Source: Paraplanobispora siamensis
Lineage (GTDB): Bacteria > Actinomycetota > Actinomycetes > Streptosporangiales > Streptosporangiaceae
DNA: 64,000 nt
Assembly (NCBI RefSeq): GCF_016863175.1
Contig: NZ_BOOJ01000052.1
Coordinates: forward strand, 1 to 64,000
Direction: 5' to 3'
This document shows positions 13,875-22,096 of this stretch, in pieces. The translations under genes were made by a program, and so were the position numbers. The notes beneath the pieces were generated by a model. The model saw only the letters and a list, made by a program, of their open reading frames with translations. It searched no databases and was not told the origin of the DNA. How positions within the stretch are numbered: the first letter of the stretch is position 1; every line of letters starts with the position of its first letter.

Positions 13875-16406
13875 TCACACCCCGACCATCACGGGGCCGA
13901 ACGCAATATCGTTGATCTTCTCTTCGACCGTGTAGACGCCTTCGGCCTTGTCGTGGTGCAGGGCGCCCTGGGCCACCAGGGTCGGCAGCGCCGTCACCCG
14001 CACCCAAGAGGCGGACAGGCCGGTGATGCCCTGCTCCCCGCACAGGTCGTCGTAGACGTCGCGCGGCCGGAACTTGAAGTAGGCACCCTTACCGGCCAGG
14101 TAGCGGCGGGTGGCCTCCAGCGCCTCCTCCTTGGCCAGCTTGCTGCCCGGCTCCCGCGGCGGGTAGGCGAACTCCTCCTCCGGGTCCATCTCCTCCAGGT
14201 GGGCCCGGGCGTCGATCCCGTCCGCCAGGTCCTGGCGGGCGGCTTCGGCCAGGTCATCGTCCAGTTCGTTCTCCAGCTCATCGAAGGTCGGCCGCTCGAT
14301 CGCCTCTTCGGCGTTGATCGGCGCGGCCGGCGCCTCATCGACCTGGTCGGCCACTGGCGGCTGCGCGGGTTCGGTGCCGATGACCTCCACCTGGTAGTCG
14401 TCGGTGGCCACATCGGCCGTGGCGCGGTGGCGGCCCGCGCCGCCCATGTCGATGATCGATCCCTGGTTGCGGGCGCCGGAGGCCTTGGCCCGCTGGATCT
14501 CCAGGACCTCCTTGCGTACGGCTGCGCCGGTGGTGCGCTTGGCGTAGACGCCGTTGCGGTCGACCTTGGCCAGGATCTTGAACCAGTCGGGGCAGTTCTC
14601 CCGGATCCACTGCTCCCGCATCGGCGCGTACTCATCGACGATGGCGGCGCCCATCACCGGGTCGAACTTGAACGACCGTGATGCCATCACCATCCGCTCG
14701 ATGGACAGGCCCGGCGCGGAGTAGTAGGCCATGCCGGGCTGCTTGTCCTTCCAGATCGACGGGTCGCACCCGGCGGCCAGTAGCTCTTCGTCCATGGCGA
14801 AGGTGTCGTCCAGGGTCTTGACGCCGTGGATGAGGCTGGAGCCGAACGCGGCGCGCACGTTGGTGTCGGCCAGGCCGTGGTGCGCCCGCTGGAAAGCCAC
14901 CCGCATGACCACGCCCGCCGACCGGGCGGAGTTCATGACGTCGTCCAGCTTGTCCAGCTCATTGGCGATGATCCCGCCCTCTTCGATGGTGACCCGCACC
15001 AGCGGCAGGCCGCAGCCTTCCTGCCAGTTGTCGTAGCCGTGCGCGCCCAGGTAGGCGGCCATCTCCGCGATCAGGTCCAGCAGGAACCGGATCAGCGCCT
15101 GGGCTTCGGCCTTCTGCCAGGCGAACCAGTCGAAGGCGCCGGCGATCGGGCCCATCGTCTGGAACTTCTTCACCGTGTCGATCACCAAGTCGACCAGGTC
15201 CAGCCGGGTGGCGCCGTCGGTGACGGTGATGCGCGCGTAGTTGGACTTGCCCGAACCGGTCATCCCCTCGATGAGCGTGTGCGACAGGTTCTTCTCCGTC
15301 ATGCCCACCCGCTTGGCCAGCTCCGCGGTGGTGATCGCCGCTTCGTACACCTGGGCCAGCACCCGGTCTTCGTACAGGCCGAACGCGGTAGGCGCCGCGG
15401 CGATGGACTGGCCGATGTGGGTGGGGCCGGGCCAGGGCAGCGACTCCTTCAGGGAGTCGATCAGCACGAAGTCGATGAAGGCCTGTCCGCCGTGCAGCTT
15501 GTTGGGCCGGGGCTGGATGGAGGAGGGGGGCATGCCGGTCTGGGAAGCCAGCAGTTCCCGGGCGCCTTCGACGTCGCCGGGCACCTGCACGCCGCGCACT
15601 AGGTTGACCTTGGTGCGGATCCGGTAGGGCTTGATGTCCAGCGGCACCAACCTGGCGCCGTTGAGGGTGGGGTACTTGACGCGGGTGAACTCCCTCCAGT
15701 GCAGCTGGAGACGCCGCCAGGCTTCCTGCGCGTCGGCCTCATCCTGGGCTTCCTGATCGGTGGTGACCGGGCCGGCCGTCAGGGCCTGCTGGCCGGAGGT
15801 CAGCTCCCGCGGCGCCTCCCACGGGGTGGCGACGACCGGGAAGGGCCCGGCCAGGGCGGCGGCACCGCGGCGGATGGCGGGCACCCGGTCGGCGGCGGCC
15901 CGCACCATGTACCCGCCGTCGATGAGCTTCCGGCGGTGGCGCTTCTTGCCCTTGGGGCTCTCCAGGACGTCGTCCAGGCGGTCGGTGTGGCGGCTGTAGC
16001 GCACCTTCCAGACGATGCAGCCGACCAGTCCGCCGACCAGGTACATGACGATCAGTCCGCCCTGGAAGGCCAGGGGGCCGAACATCACCACCAAGTTCAC
16101 CCAGGACAGGCAGCCGACGGTGTTGATGATGTGGTGGCCGCGGCCGATGCCGCTGCGGGAGCCGGTGAACTTCCACACCGTCCAGGTGATGACCGCGGTG
16201 CCGGCCCACAGGCTGATGATGACCATGGCCGGGTTGGGCACGCCCAGGTGCAGCAGGGAGAAGATCAGGGCGGCGAAGGGCAGGGCGACCAGCCAGATCA
16301 GCCAGGGGCCGATCCCGCCGATGATGCGGGCCCGCTGCTCATCGCTGGCGGATGTCACCTTGACGGTCATGTCCTTGACGCCGCTGGCGGCGCGTCGTGC
16401 ACCCAT
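13875..16406 (-). CDS. FtsK/TraB-type DNA translocase (conjugal transfer)
   Basis: 843 residues. The N-terminus has three to four membrane segments (about 33-53, 60-78, 103-133). The cytoplasmic motor has Walker A EGMTGSGKSNY (about 380-390), LVIDTVKKFQ, and a Walker B-like LVRVTIEEGGIIAN with RVAFQRAHHGLAD, as in TraB/TraSA plasmid translocases. An acidic linker leads to a C-terminal winged helix (ATRRYLAGKGAYFKFRPRDV) shared with the 11385 protein. TraB-family proteins move double-stranded plasmid DNA between mycelia after binding a clt locus. ATG 16406 follows GGAGGAGACC. A chromosome-segregation or packaging role is less likely given the Spd-like neighbours. Confidence 0.8.
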   Translation of the reverse strand: MGARRAASGVKDMTVKVTSASDEQRARIIGGIGPWLIWLVALPFAALIFSLLHLGVPNPAMVIISLWAGTAVITWTVWKFTGSRSGIGRGHHIINTVGCLSWVNLVVMFGPLAFQGGLIVMYLVGGLVGCIVWKVRYSRHTDRLDDVLESPKGKKRHRRKLIDGGYMVRAAADRVPAIRRGAAALAGPFPVVATPWEAPRELTSGQQALTAGPVTTDQEAQDEADAQEAWRRLQLHWREFTRVKYPTLNGARLVPLDIKPYRIRTKVNLVRGVQVPGDVEGARELLASQTGMPPSSIQPRPNKLHGGQAFIDFVLIDSLKESLPWPGPTHIGQSIAAAPTAFGLYEDRVLAQVYEAAITTAELAKRVGMTEKNLSHTLIEGMTGSGKSNYARITVTDGATRLDLVDLVIDTVKKFQTMGPIAGAFDWFAWQKAEAQALIRFLLDLIAEMAAYLGAHGYDNWQEGCGLPLVRVTIEEGGIIANELDKLDDVMNSARSAGVVMRVAFQRAHHGLADTNVRAAFGSSLIHGVKTLDDTFAMDEELLAAGCDPSIWKDKQPGMAYYSAPGLSIERMVMASRSFKFDPVMGAAIVDEYAPMREQWIRENCPDWFKILAKVDRNGVYAKRTTGAAVRKEVLEIQRAKASGARNQGSIIDMGGAGRHRATADVATDDYQVEVIGTEPAQPPVADQVDEAPAAPINAEEAIERPTFDELENELDDDLAEAARQDLADGIDARAHLEEMDPEEEFAYPPREPGSKLAKEEALEATRRYLAGKGAYFKFRPRDVYDDLCGEQGITGLSASWVRVTALPTLVAQGALHHDKAEGVYTVEEKINDIAFGPVMVGV

Positions 16407-16432
16407 GGTCTCCTCCTCTCACATTGCGGGTG

Positions 16433-16840
16433 TTACTTGGCCTGGTACGGCTTGCGGCCCTTGCGGTTGGTCTGTTCCTTGGAAGCCAGGTAGCGCAGGC
16501 GGGCGCGGAAGGCCCTCCAGGTGGCATCCACCCGGCGGGCGGCGACCTCCAGGTAGCCGACGCTGTTGCGCAGGTGCCGGGTGATGTTCTTGGTCTGCTT
16601 TTCACCTTCGGGGTCACGGATCAGCGCCCATCGGATGTCCTGGCGGACCTTCCATTCGGCCAGGTCCAGGACGTCGGCGCAGGCCATGATGAACTCTTTG
16701 ATCTTGTCCAGGTGTAGGCGGGTCTCAGCGGTGGTGTTCGATTCGAACTCCGTGATGGCCTTGGCCATGGAGTTGAGGTCGGTGGCCGCCTTCAGCTCCT
16801 CCAGCGTGACGGTGGCCTGGCTCTCCTTCGTCTCAGGCAT
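16433..16840 (-). CDS. Hypothetical transfer-block helical protein
   Basis: 135 residues from ATG 16840 (MPETKESQATVTLEEL). All helical with a basic C-terminus (RARLRYLASKEQTNRKGRKPYQAK), and hydrophilic throughout. It overlaps the stop of the upstream membrane protein and precedes the translocase by 26 bp, so it is presumably co-expressed in transfer. Not assignable to a named family. Confidence 0.6.
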   Translation of the reverse strand: MPETKESQATVTLEELKAATDLNSMAKAITEFESNTTAETRLHLDKIKEFIMACADVLDLAEWKVRQDIRWALIRDPEGEKQTKNITRHLRNSVGYLEVAARRVDATWRAFRARLRYLASKEQTNRKGRKPYQAK

Positions 16841-17156
16841 CTGCGCCCCTCTCCAGGACGGGCTGCCGCAGCCGGGTGACCTCCAGGCGCTGCACGCCTG
16901 CGTCGACCCGGATGACCAGCTTGTTGGCATAGAGCGCGACGGCCGCGGCACCCAGGACGACGCCGCGGGTCAGACCGGAGCCCGCATACAGCAGGCACAC
17001 CCCGATCACGCCCAGGATGGCGGCGGCCACCTCCCGGGCGCCGGCCGCGGTGGTGACGTCGTAGAGATAGGCCGTCAGCGTCAGCGCCTCATCCGGCACC
17101 GCGCCGATGACCCCGGCCAGGATGACTGCGCCGCAGATGATCCACACAACCGTCAT
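16833..17156 (-). CDS. Small membrane protein, Spd-like
   Basis: 107 residues from ATG 17156, eight bases after GGAGG (GTG 17165 abuts the GGAGG and is unlikely). Segments VVWIICGAVILAGVIGAV, EVAAAILGVIGVCLLYAG and GVVLGAAAVALYANKLVI are membrane-spanning. First gene of the leftward transfer operon, divergent from the GntR gene, as in pSAM2-like elements where small Spd proteins accompany TraB. Confidence 0.55.
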   Translation of the reverse strand: MTVVWIICGAVILAGVIGAVPDEALTLTAYLYDVTTAAGAREVAAAILGVIGVCLLYAGSGLTRGVVLGAAAVALYANKLVIRVDAGVQRLEVTRLRQPVLERGADA

Positions 17157-17196
17157 CCGCTTCACCTCCGTGTCGTTCGGCGGCGACCCTCGCCGT

Positions 17197-17277
17197 CTTG
17201 GTAAGGCTTATATATACCAAGAATTAGAACGACCTCTTGCGCAGATGTCAAGACGCTTGAGAAGCTGGTATACACCA
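17197..17277. promoter_or_regulatory. Divergent promoter with two GGTATA-type operators
   Basis: CTTGGTA (17197) pairs with TACCAAG (17215-17221), and TGGTATACACCA lies at 17266-17277. Both share TTGGT(G)TA/TACACCAA half-sites and flank an AT-rich promoter core. The location between the GntR gene and the transfer operon suggests KorSA-style repression of both. Confidence 0.7.
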
Positions 17278-17323
17278 ATCACTGACGTGCTACTGCGTAT
17301 CCACCCATCTGGAAGGGCCCCTT

Positions 17324-18115
17324 GTGACCACCAACCCACCCCCGCGGGGCGCACGCCCCCGCTACCTCGTGATCGCCGAAGCCATCCGGCAGACCATCAC
17401 GAGTGGTCAGGTGCGTCCGGGCCAGCAGCTGCCGACGGAAAACGACCTGGCGAAGGCCTACGACGTGACCAAGCCGACCGTCCGGCAGGCCTACAAGTAC
17501 CTGATCGGCAAGGGGTACGTCGTGGCCCGCCCCAGGGAGGGCTACTTTGTGCCGGCGGCCAGTGAGATGACCTGGTACATGTCCAAGCGGGACAGCCGCA
17601 AGGTCACCACCACCCGCACCGTCGATCCGTGGGTGGCCGCCGTCAGCGACGCCGGCCACAGCGCCTTCCAGACCATCACCGTGCGCACCCTGGACCCCGA
17701 CAAGCTGATCATGGGGGAGAGCGTCGGCAGCATCCTGGGAGTGAGCGACGGCCAGCTGGTGGCCTGCCGCGACCGCGTGCGCTACATCAACGGCGACCCC
17801 ACGGAGCTGGCGGCCACCTACTACCCCTACGACCTGGTCAAGAACACCCCGATCATGGCTCCGGCCGACATCCAGCCGGGTATCTTCCCGATCTTCTCGG
17901 AGATGGGCCACGACCAAAGCCACTTCGCCGACACCGTCCGCTCCCGCATGCCCTCCGATGAGGAGGCCGACCGGCTGCAACTGGACCCGGGCACCCCGGT
18001 GCTGGAGATGGTCCGCCGCACCTACTTCACCCCCGACGATCAGTGCCTGCTGGTGCGCCACAGCGTCTACGTCGGCGGCAACGGCACCCAGTTCGTCTGG
18101 GAAGTCGACGCATGA
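17324..18115 (+). CDS. GntR-family repressor with UTRA domain (KorSA-like)
   Basis: 263 residues from GTG. Residues about 14-80 form the GntR winged helix (PRYLVIAEAIRQTITSGQ... PTENDLAKAYDVTKPTVRQA, YKYLIGKGYVVARPREG). The rest is a UTRA-like effector domain (LVACRDRVRYINGDPTELAATYYPYDLV...). In actinomycete integrative elements, regulators of this type hold down tra and pra genes, and the position opposite the transfer operon fits. It is co-translated with the acetyltransferase (ATGA). Confidence 0.85.
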   Translation: MTTNPPPRGARPRYLVIAEAIRQTITSGQVRPGQQLPTENDLAKAYDVTKPTVRQAYKYLIGKGYVVARPREGYFVPAASEMTWYMSKRDSRKVTTTRTVDPWVAAVSDAGHSAFQTITVRTLDPDKLIMGESVGSILGVSDGQLVACRDRVRYINGDPTELAATYYPYDLVKNTPIMAPADIQPGIFPIFSEMGHDQSHFADTVRSRMPSDEEADRLQLDPGTPVLEMVRRTYFTPDDQCLLVRHSVYVGGNGTQFVWEVDA

Positions 18116-18711
18116 CAGGCAAAACCCCCGCGCCGACCCGCTACAGCGTGCGCCCCGCCAGCCGCGCCGACCTGCGCACCGTCGCCGACCTGCTGGCCGC
18201 ATCCGCCCGCTGGATGCACGGCCGCGGCTACGACGCCTGGCCACCCGACGGCTTCCCCGATGAGCGCATCCTGCTGGACATCGACGCCGGCACCTGCTGG
18301 ATCGTCCACGACCGCCAGATGAAGCGCGACGTGGCCACCTTCGTCCTGGACTCCCGCCCCGACATGGAGTTCATCGCCGCCGGCCTGGCCCAGCCCGATA
18401 TGCCGGTGACCGAAGCGCTGATCCTGCACCGGATGGCGGTGGCCCGGGACCTGGCCGGGACCGGCATCTCAACGCTGATCCTGGACTGGGCGACCGACCG
18501 CACCGCCCGCGCCTCCCGCGACTGGCTGTGGATCAACGTCGCCCGCCGGGCCCGCCCCTTGCAGGCCTGGTACGTCCTGCACGGCTTCGACTACATCACC
18601 ACGGTGACCATGGACGACCCGCGCACCGGCCTGCCGCGCAAGTCCGGCACCCTGATGCGCCGCGCCGCCACCGAACAGCGGGACGTGCACCGCCAGATCC
18701 GCCTGGCGTGA
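18112..18711 (+). CDS. GNAT-family N-acetyltransferase
   Basis: 199 residues. YSVRPASRADLRTVADLLAASARWM opens a GNAT fold, TEALILHRMAVARDLAGTGISTLILDWA contains the acetyl-CoA-binding segment (R-D-L-A-G-T-G), and LQAWYVLHGFDYI is the typical terminal alpha/beta part. Substrate unknown. Coupled to the GntR gene by ATGA. It is followed by a strong bidirectional terminator. Confidence 0.8.
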   Translation: MTGKTPAPTRYSVRPASRADLRTVADLLAASARWMHGRGYDAWPPDGFPDERILLDIDAGTCWIVHDRQMKRDVATFVLDSRPDMEFIAAGLAQPDMPVTEALILHRMAVARDLAGTGISTLILDWATDRTARASRDWLWINVARRARPLQAWYVLHGFDYITTVTMDDPRTGLPRKSGTLMRRAATEQRDVHRQIRLA

Positions 18712-18731
18712 CCTGCGCCGAACGCAAAACA

Positions 18732-18763
18732 GCGGCCCCCGGGAGAAGTCTCCCGGGGGCCGC
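18732..18763. terminator. Bidirectional terminator
   Basis: Perfect 15-bp arms 18732-18746 and 18749-18763 (GCGGCCCCCGGGAGA) with an AG loop, between convergent genes. Confidence 0.85.
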
Positions 18764-18782
18764 TGGGCGTTGCGCGTCACCT

Positions 18783-19442
18783 TCATCGACCACCGGGGTC
18801 TGGGGGGCCATCGGTAACGACGCCGGGGACCTGAGCGTCGTCGATGACGTCGCAACGCAGCCTGTTGAAGATCGAAACGGGTACCCGCTCCAGCTTGTCC
18901 ACCCGCAGCCCCAGGGGGCCTTCGCGGCTGTCGACGCGGCCGTGCACGGCCAGGCGCTGGCCGTCGACCAGCAGCAGGCAGGCGGAGGGGTACAGGATCG
19001 GCGGCACGATGGCGGTCACCATCGCGTCGCTGTGCAGCAGGGTGACCGTCAGGTGGATGCCGTCGACGTCGTCACGCTCCACCGTCTTGACCACCATGCC
19101 GTGCAGGACGACCCGGGTGCCGTCGGCCAGATCACCCAGCCGGGGCTGGGCCAAGGCGATGGCGACGGGGACGGACTTGCCGCGGCCCGGGGTCTTCTCG
19201 GCGAGGAAGCCGCCGTGCCCGGAGTAGATGCCACTCATCGACGGCCGCACCTCATAGGCCTGCTCATCGCCGGCCAGGTCCTCTCCGAAGGCCCGCAGGT
19301 GCAGATCTCCGATGGCAGCCTGTGCCTGCTCCAGGGCGATCTGCCGGTTGGCGTGTTCGTCGTACAGCGCCGCGTCGATCATGTCGTGGATCGCGCGTAG
19401 CTCCGCGCCGATATCGACGCTGGGACGGTCGTTGTCGGTCAT
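18783..19442 (-). CDS. Hypothetical protein with OB-fold-like C-terminal half
   Basis: 219 residues. The N-terminal helical part (AELRAIHDMIDAALYDEHANRQIALEQ) precedes a strand-rich half: GTRVVLHGMVVKTVE, HLTVTLLHSDAMVTAIVP, LLLVDGQRLAVHGRVDSREG. This resembles an OB fold, as in the 10603 protein. ATG 19442 follows AGGAGAGGACC. It is driven by a minus-strand class I-type promoter divergent from the metalloprotease gene. Function unknown. Confidence 0.55.
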   Translation of the reverse strand: MTDNDRPSVDIGAELRAIHDMIDAALYDEHANRQIALEQAQAAIGDLHLRAFGEDLAGDEQAYEVRPSMSGIYSGHGGFLAEKTPGRGKSVPVAIALAQPRLGDLADGTRVVLHGMVVKTVERDDVDGIHLTVTLLHSDAMVTAIVPPILYPSACLLLVDGQRLAVHGRVDSREGPLGLRVDKLERVPVSIFNRLRCDVIDDAQVPGVVTDGPPDPGGR

Positions 19443-19454
19443 GGTCCTCTCCTG

Positions 19455-19498
19455 TCATCGCTCACCAGCAATGTACGTGTACTTAGCGAACGTGTCTA
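19455..19498 (-). promoter_or_regulatory. Class I-type promoter-operator, minus strand, degenerate stem-loop
   Basis: Minus strand: TAGACA, 17 bp, TACATT with operator CGCTAAGTACACGTAC (ACA instead of ACC). The leader keeps TGAGCGA but I see no stem around it. Serves the 18783 gene. Confidence 0.65.
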
Positions 19499-19516
19499 GA
19501 TTTTCCAGGGCCCAAC

Positions 19517-19562
19517 TTGTCTAGTCTGCTAAGTACCCGTACATTGGTTGTGAGCGAACACC
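19517..19562 (+). promoter_or_regulatory. Class I promoter-operator with six-base-loop variant
   Basis: TTGTCT (19517), 17 bp, TACATT (19540), operator GCTAAGTACCCGTACATT. The leader hairpin is GGT(t)GT-GAGCGA-ACACC: a one-base bulge and a GAGCGA loop lacking the first A. Serves the 19576 gene. Only 42 bp separate its operator from the minus-strand one. Confidence 0.75.
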
Positions 19563-19575
19563 ACCGGGAGAACCC

Positions 19576-20379
19576 ATGACCATCGCTGACCTGCTTCCCC
19601 CACCGCCGTCCCTGACCACCGTCCTGGTCACCGCTGCGCTGGGAGTGGCCGCCCACCAGATGCCCTGGCCCCTTCTGGCCCTTGTGGCGGCCACCGCCGC
19701 CAGCCTGGCCTGGTCGGCCTGGATCGCCCACCGGCTGCCCGCCGCCCGCCGCGACCACCACCACATCACCGACCTGGCCTTGCGGTCGGAGCAGGACACC
19801 CCCGCGGCCGTGAACTGGCCGACCGTGCGGGCCGCCCTGCACGCCCGCCACCCCAGCGCGATCATCGACTTCCGCCAGACCTGCACCGGTGAGAGCCATG
19901 ACGCCTGGTGCCAGGGCACCGCCAGCACCTGGGCCGGCGGCGACCGCATCGCGGTCATCACCTGCGGCCGGGCCAGCGCCGCGGATGTGGCCTACACCCT
20001 GGCCCATGAGGTGGCACACCTGACCGGCGGCCGGTGGGTGGCCACGCTGACCGCGGGCGCGCTCTTCTCCGCAGCCGGGCCGCTGATCGGCTTCGCCACC
20101 GCCGCTGTTTTGGGCTGGCAGGCCATCGGCGCGGTCTTCTACGTGGCCTACCTGCTGTACATCGCGACCTTCTGGGCAATCGAGATCGCCTGCGACCTGA
20201 CTGCGCAGCGGCAGCTGGGCCGCCCGGCCGCCACCCGCCACTGGGCCGGCATGCAGCGCGCCCAGCGCGACCAGCCGCTTCGGCAACGCATCAACGCCAC
20301 CCTGTTCCTGCTGACGGAGGGCACCCACCCGCCCGACAGCCTGCGGCTGCTGGCCGCCCGCGTGGTCGGCGCCCGCTGA
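19576..20379 (+). CDS. M48-like membrane zinc metalloprotease (copy 1)
   Basis: 267 residues. Zinc motif AHEVAHLTGG (HEVAH at about 144-148) and a downstream FWAIEIACDLTA, which matches the E-x-x-x-D third-ligand segment of HtpX/M48 peptidases. An N-terminal membrane pair (about 14-50) and two hydrophobic segments between the zinc motif and the third ligand (LTAGALFSAAGPLIGFATAAV, AVFYVAYLLYIATFW) give the HtpX-like topology. It could degrade or process host membrane proteins. A paralogue follows directly. Confidence 0.75.
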   Translation: MTIADLLPPPPSLTTVLVTAALGVAAHQMPWPLLALVAATAASLAWSAWIAHRLPAARRDHHHITDLALRSEQDTPAAVNWPTVRAALHARHPSAIIDFRQTCTGESHDAWCQGTASTWAGGDRIAVITCGRASAADVAYTLAHEVAHLTGGRWVATLTAGALFSAAGPLIGFATAAVLGWQAIGAVFYVAYLLYIATFWAIEIACDLTAQRQLGRPAATRHWAGMQRAQRDQPLRQRINATLFLLTEGTHPPDSLRLLAARVVGAR

Positions 20380-20444
20380 ACCACACCGCCCCGGCCCGGC
20401 CTGTCGTATCCTGCGACGCCGGGCCTTTCCTATCCCGGAGAACC

Positions 20445-21263
20445 ATGAAGATCCGCATTTCGCAGCGGGTGGCCATCGCCGTGCCCCCGCCCCCGCCCCT
20501 GGTGGCGTTCATCGTCATGACCGTCGCGGGCGTGTACGCCCTGGCCTCCCCCTGGCCGACCGCCACCATCGCCGCCGTCATCGCCGGCAGCCTGGCATGG
20601 TCGAAGTGGATCGCCCACCGGCTCCCTGGGGCGCGTACGTCCGCACGGAAGCTGACCCAGCTGACGCATCTGGAACCGCAAGAGCCGGATCCGTCGTGGT
20701 GGCAGGCCGCCTGCCAGAAGATCCAGGCCCGTCACCCGGGTGCGGAGGTGGTCTTGCGGCTCACCTGCACCGCCGACGGCCACGATGCGCTGTGCCGGGG
20801 CCCCGCCGCCGTCGGCGTCGCCGGTGAGCGCTTCACGGTCATGATGTGCCGCCACGCCATCCCCGACCCCAACATCATGATCTACGCCATGGGGCACGAA
20901 GTGGCCCACGTCACCGGCGGCCGGTGGACGGCCCTGTGGGCCGCGGGCATTGCCGCCCCCGTCGTCGGGCCGCTGATCGGCTTCATCGTCGCCCCGGCCA
21001 CGGACTCCCTGACCGTGGCGCTGACGACGGCCTACCTGCTGTACGTGGCGACCTTCTGGGCAATTGAGATCGCCTGCGACCTGACCGCGCAGCAGCAGCT
21101 GGGCCGCCCGGCCGCCGTCCGGTACTGGGCCACGGAGATCCGGTCCGGCCGGGCCCGGCCGCTGAAGGCCAAGATGATCCGCATCCTGACGCACGTTGTC
21201 GTCGGCAGCCACCCGCCCGACTGGATGCGGCTGGCCGCCGCCTGGGTGGCTCCCGCCCGGTAG
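20445..21263 (+). CDS. M48-like membrane zinc metalloprotease (copy 2)
   Basis: 272 residues from ATG 20445 after CCCGGAGAACC. GHEVAHVTGG and FWAIEIACDLTAQQQLGRPAAV repeat the zinc site and third-ligand segment of copy 1, with the same membrane layout. The N-terminal and linker regions have diverged, so the duplication is old. No separate class I promoter, so it is presumably co-transcribed with copy 1. Confidence 0.75.
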   Translation: MKIRISQRVAIAVPPPPPLVAFIVMTVAGVYALASPWPTATIAAVIAGSLAWSKWIAHRLPGARTSARKLTQLTHLEPQEPDPSWWQAACQKIQARHPGAEVVLRLTCTADGHDALCRGPAAVGVAGERFTVMMCRHAIPDPNIMIYAMGHEVAHVTGGRWTALWAAGIAAPVVGPLIGFIVAPATDSLTVALTTAYLLYVATFWAIEIACDLTAQQQLGRPAAVRYWATEIRSGRARPLKAKMIRILTHVVVGSHPPDWMRLAAAWVAPAR

Positions 21264-21292
21264 CCCCGGGGGGGCGTTTCCCGTTTTCCCCG

Positions 21293-21348
21293 TCGACATC
21301 AAAGCTAAGTACCTGTACGTTAGAAGTGTGGGACGGGAGAGCGACCCG
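21293..21348 (+). promoter_or_regulatory. Class I promoter-operator and stem-loop for the HU-like gene
   Basis: TCGACA (21293), 17 bp, TACGTT (21316), operator GCTAAGTACCTGTACGTT. Hairpin CGGG-AGAGCGA-CCCG (21334-21348). Confidence 0.85.
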
Positions 21349-21372
21349 CCCTGACCGACGAAGGAGAGCGCC

Positions 21373-21720
21373 ATGCAACAGACCGAACAGATCATCGACA
21401 ACGTCGCGGCCCGCACCGGCTGGAGCCGGGACGCCGTCTGCGACGCCGTCAACGTCATCCTTGAGGTGATCAGGGAGGCGGTCACGGCCGCGGTCGCCGA
21501 TGGCTCCGCCGCCGGCGGGGCCGTTCACCTGGAGGGGTTCGGCACCTTCGGCGCCAGCAGCCAGGCCCGGGTCCTGGTCCGCGACGCCAGCGGCCGGCAC
21601 GTCGTCGACGACCGGGGCGGCTTCGTCTACTACCCGGGGGGCGGGTACACGCCCTGGTTCAGACCCGCGCAGGAGTTCGCCGCCGCCGCCCGGCAGGCGG
21701 ATCGCCCCGTCACCGCCTGA
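21373..21720 (+). CDS. HU/IHF-like DNA-binding protein
   Basis: 115 residues. It has the two-helix start of HU (EQIIDNVAARTGWSRDAVCDAVNVILEVIREAV), then AVHLEGFGTFGASSQARVLVRDASG, which matches the HU strand signature (L-x-G-F-G-T-F). The remaining arm is shortened and divergent and ends PWFRPAQEFAAA, compared with ...VPFKPGKALKDAV in HU. A phage-encoded nucleoid protein. ATG 21373 follows AAGGAGAGCGCC. Confidence 0.75.
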   Translation: MQQTEQIIDNVAARTGWSRDAVCDAVNVILEVIREAVTAAVADGSAAGGAVHLEGFGTFGASSQARVLVRDASGRHVVDDRGGFVYYPGGGYTPWFRPAQEFAAAARQADRPVTA

Positions 21721-21733
21721 CCCATCTGCGCGA

Positions 21734-21766
21734 CGGCCCGGCCCCCGCACCGCGGGCGCCGGGCCG
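21734..21766 (+). terminator. Terminator after the HU-like gene
   Basis: CGGCCCGGC (21734) pairs with GCCGGGCCG (21758), with inner CCCGC/GCGGG. No T-run. Confidence 0.7.
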
Positions 21767-21831
21767 CTCCATGTCCGGCGACACGCCGCACTGCCTGCAC
21801 CTGCGCACCCCGCAACACGTTACGCACTACG

Positions 21832-22083
21832 GTGCCGCATGTGATTGGTGATGAGGAACGCGCCCGCCGCGCCAACGACAAGATCAAGACGAATCTGGCG
21901 GAGAACCGGGCGCTGGCGCGTGAGCGCGATATTGAGATGGCCCGCATGCACCTGCTGGACAACCTGTCGGCCGCCGAAGTGGCCCGGCGCCTGGGGCTGA
22001 GTGACTCAGCCGTACGGCTGGCCGTGCGCCTGTACGGCGACCAGGTCCGGGCTGAGGCCGCCGTACTGCCGGTCGCCGGATAA
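21832..22083 (+). CDS. Small helix-turn-helix protein
   Basis: 83 residues if GTG 21832 is used (GTG 21841 is equally possible; neither has a Shine-Dalgarno). RMHLLDNLSAAEVARRLGLSDSAVRLAVRLYG is a clear helix-turn-helix of the sigma-region-4 or homeodomain-like type. The basic N-terminal helix (ERARRANDKIKTNLAENRALARER) may add DNA contact. TACGGT lies 7 nt before GTG 21841, so the gene may be leaderless. A candidate regulator for one of the repeated operators. Confidence 0.6.
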   Translation: MPHVIGDEERARRANDKIKTNLAENRALARERDIEMARMHLLDNLSAAEVARRLGLSDSAVRLAVRLYGDQVRAEAAVLPVAG

Positions 22084-22096
22084 GCGGAAAGAGATC

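Noticed and set aside
21805-21849. Eighth class II promoter before the 21832 gene
   Set aside because: A TACGGT lies 7 nt before GTG, but there is no GCGAC at 19 bp and no CGCCC dyad, so it was not counted.
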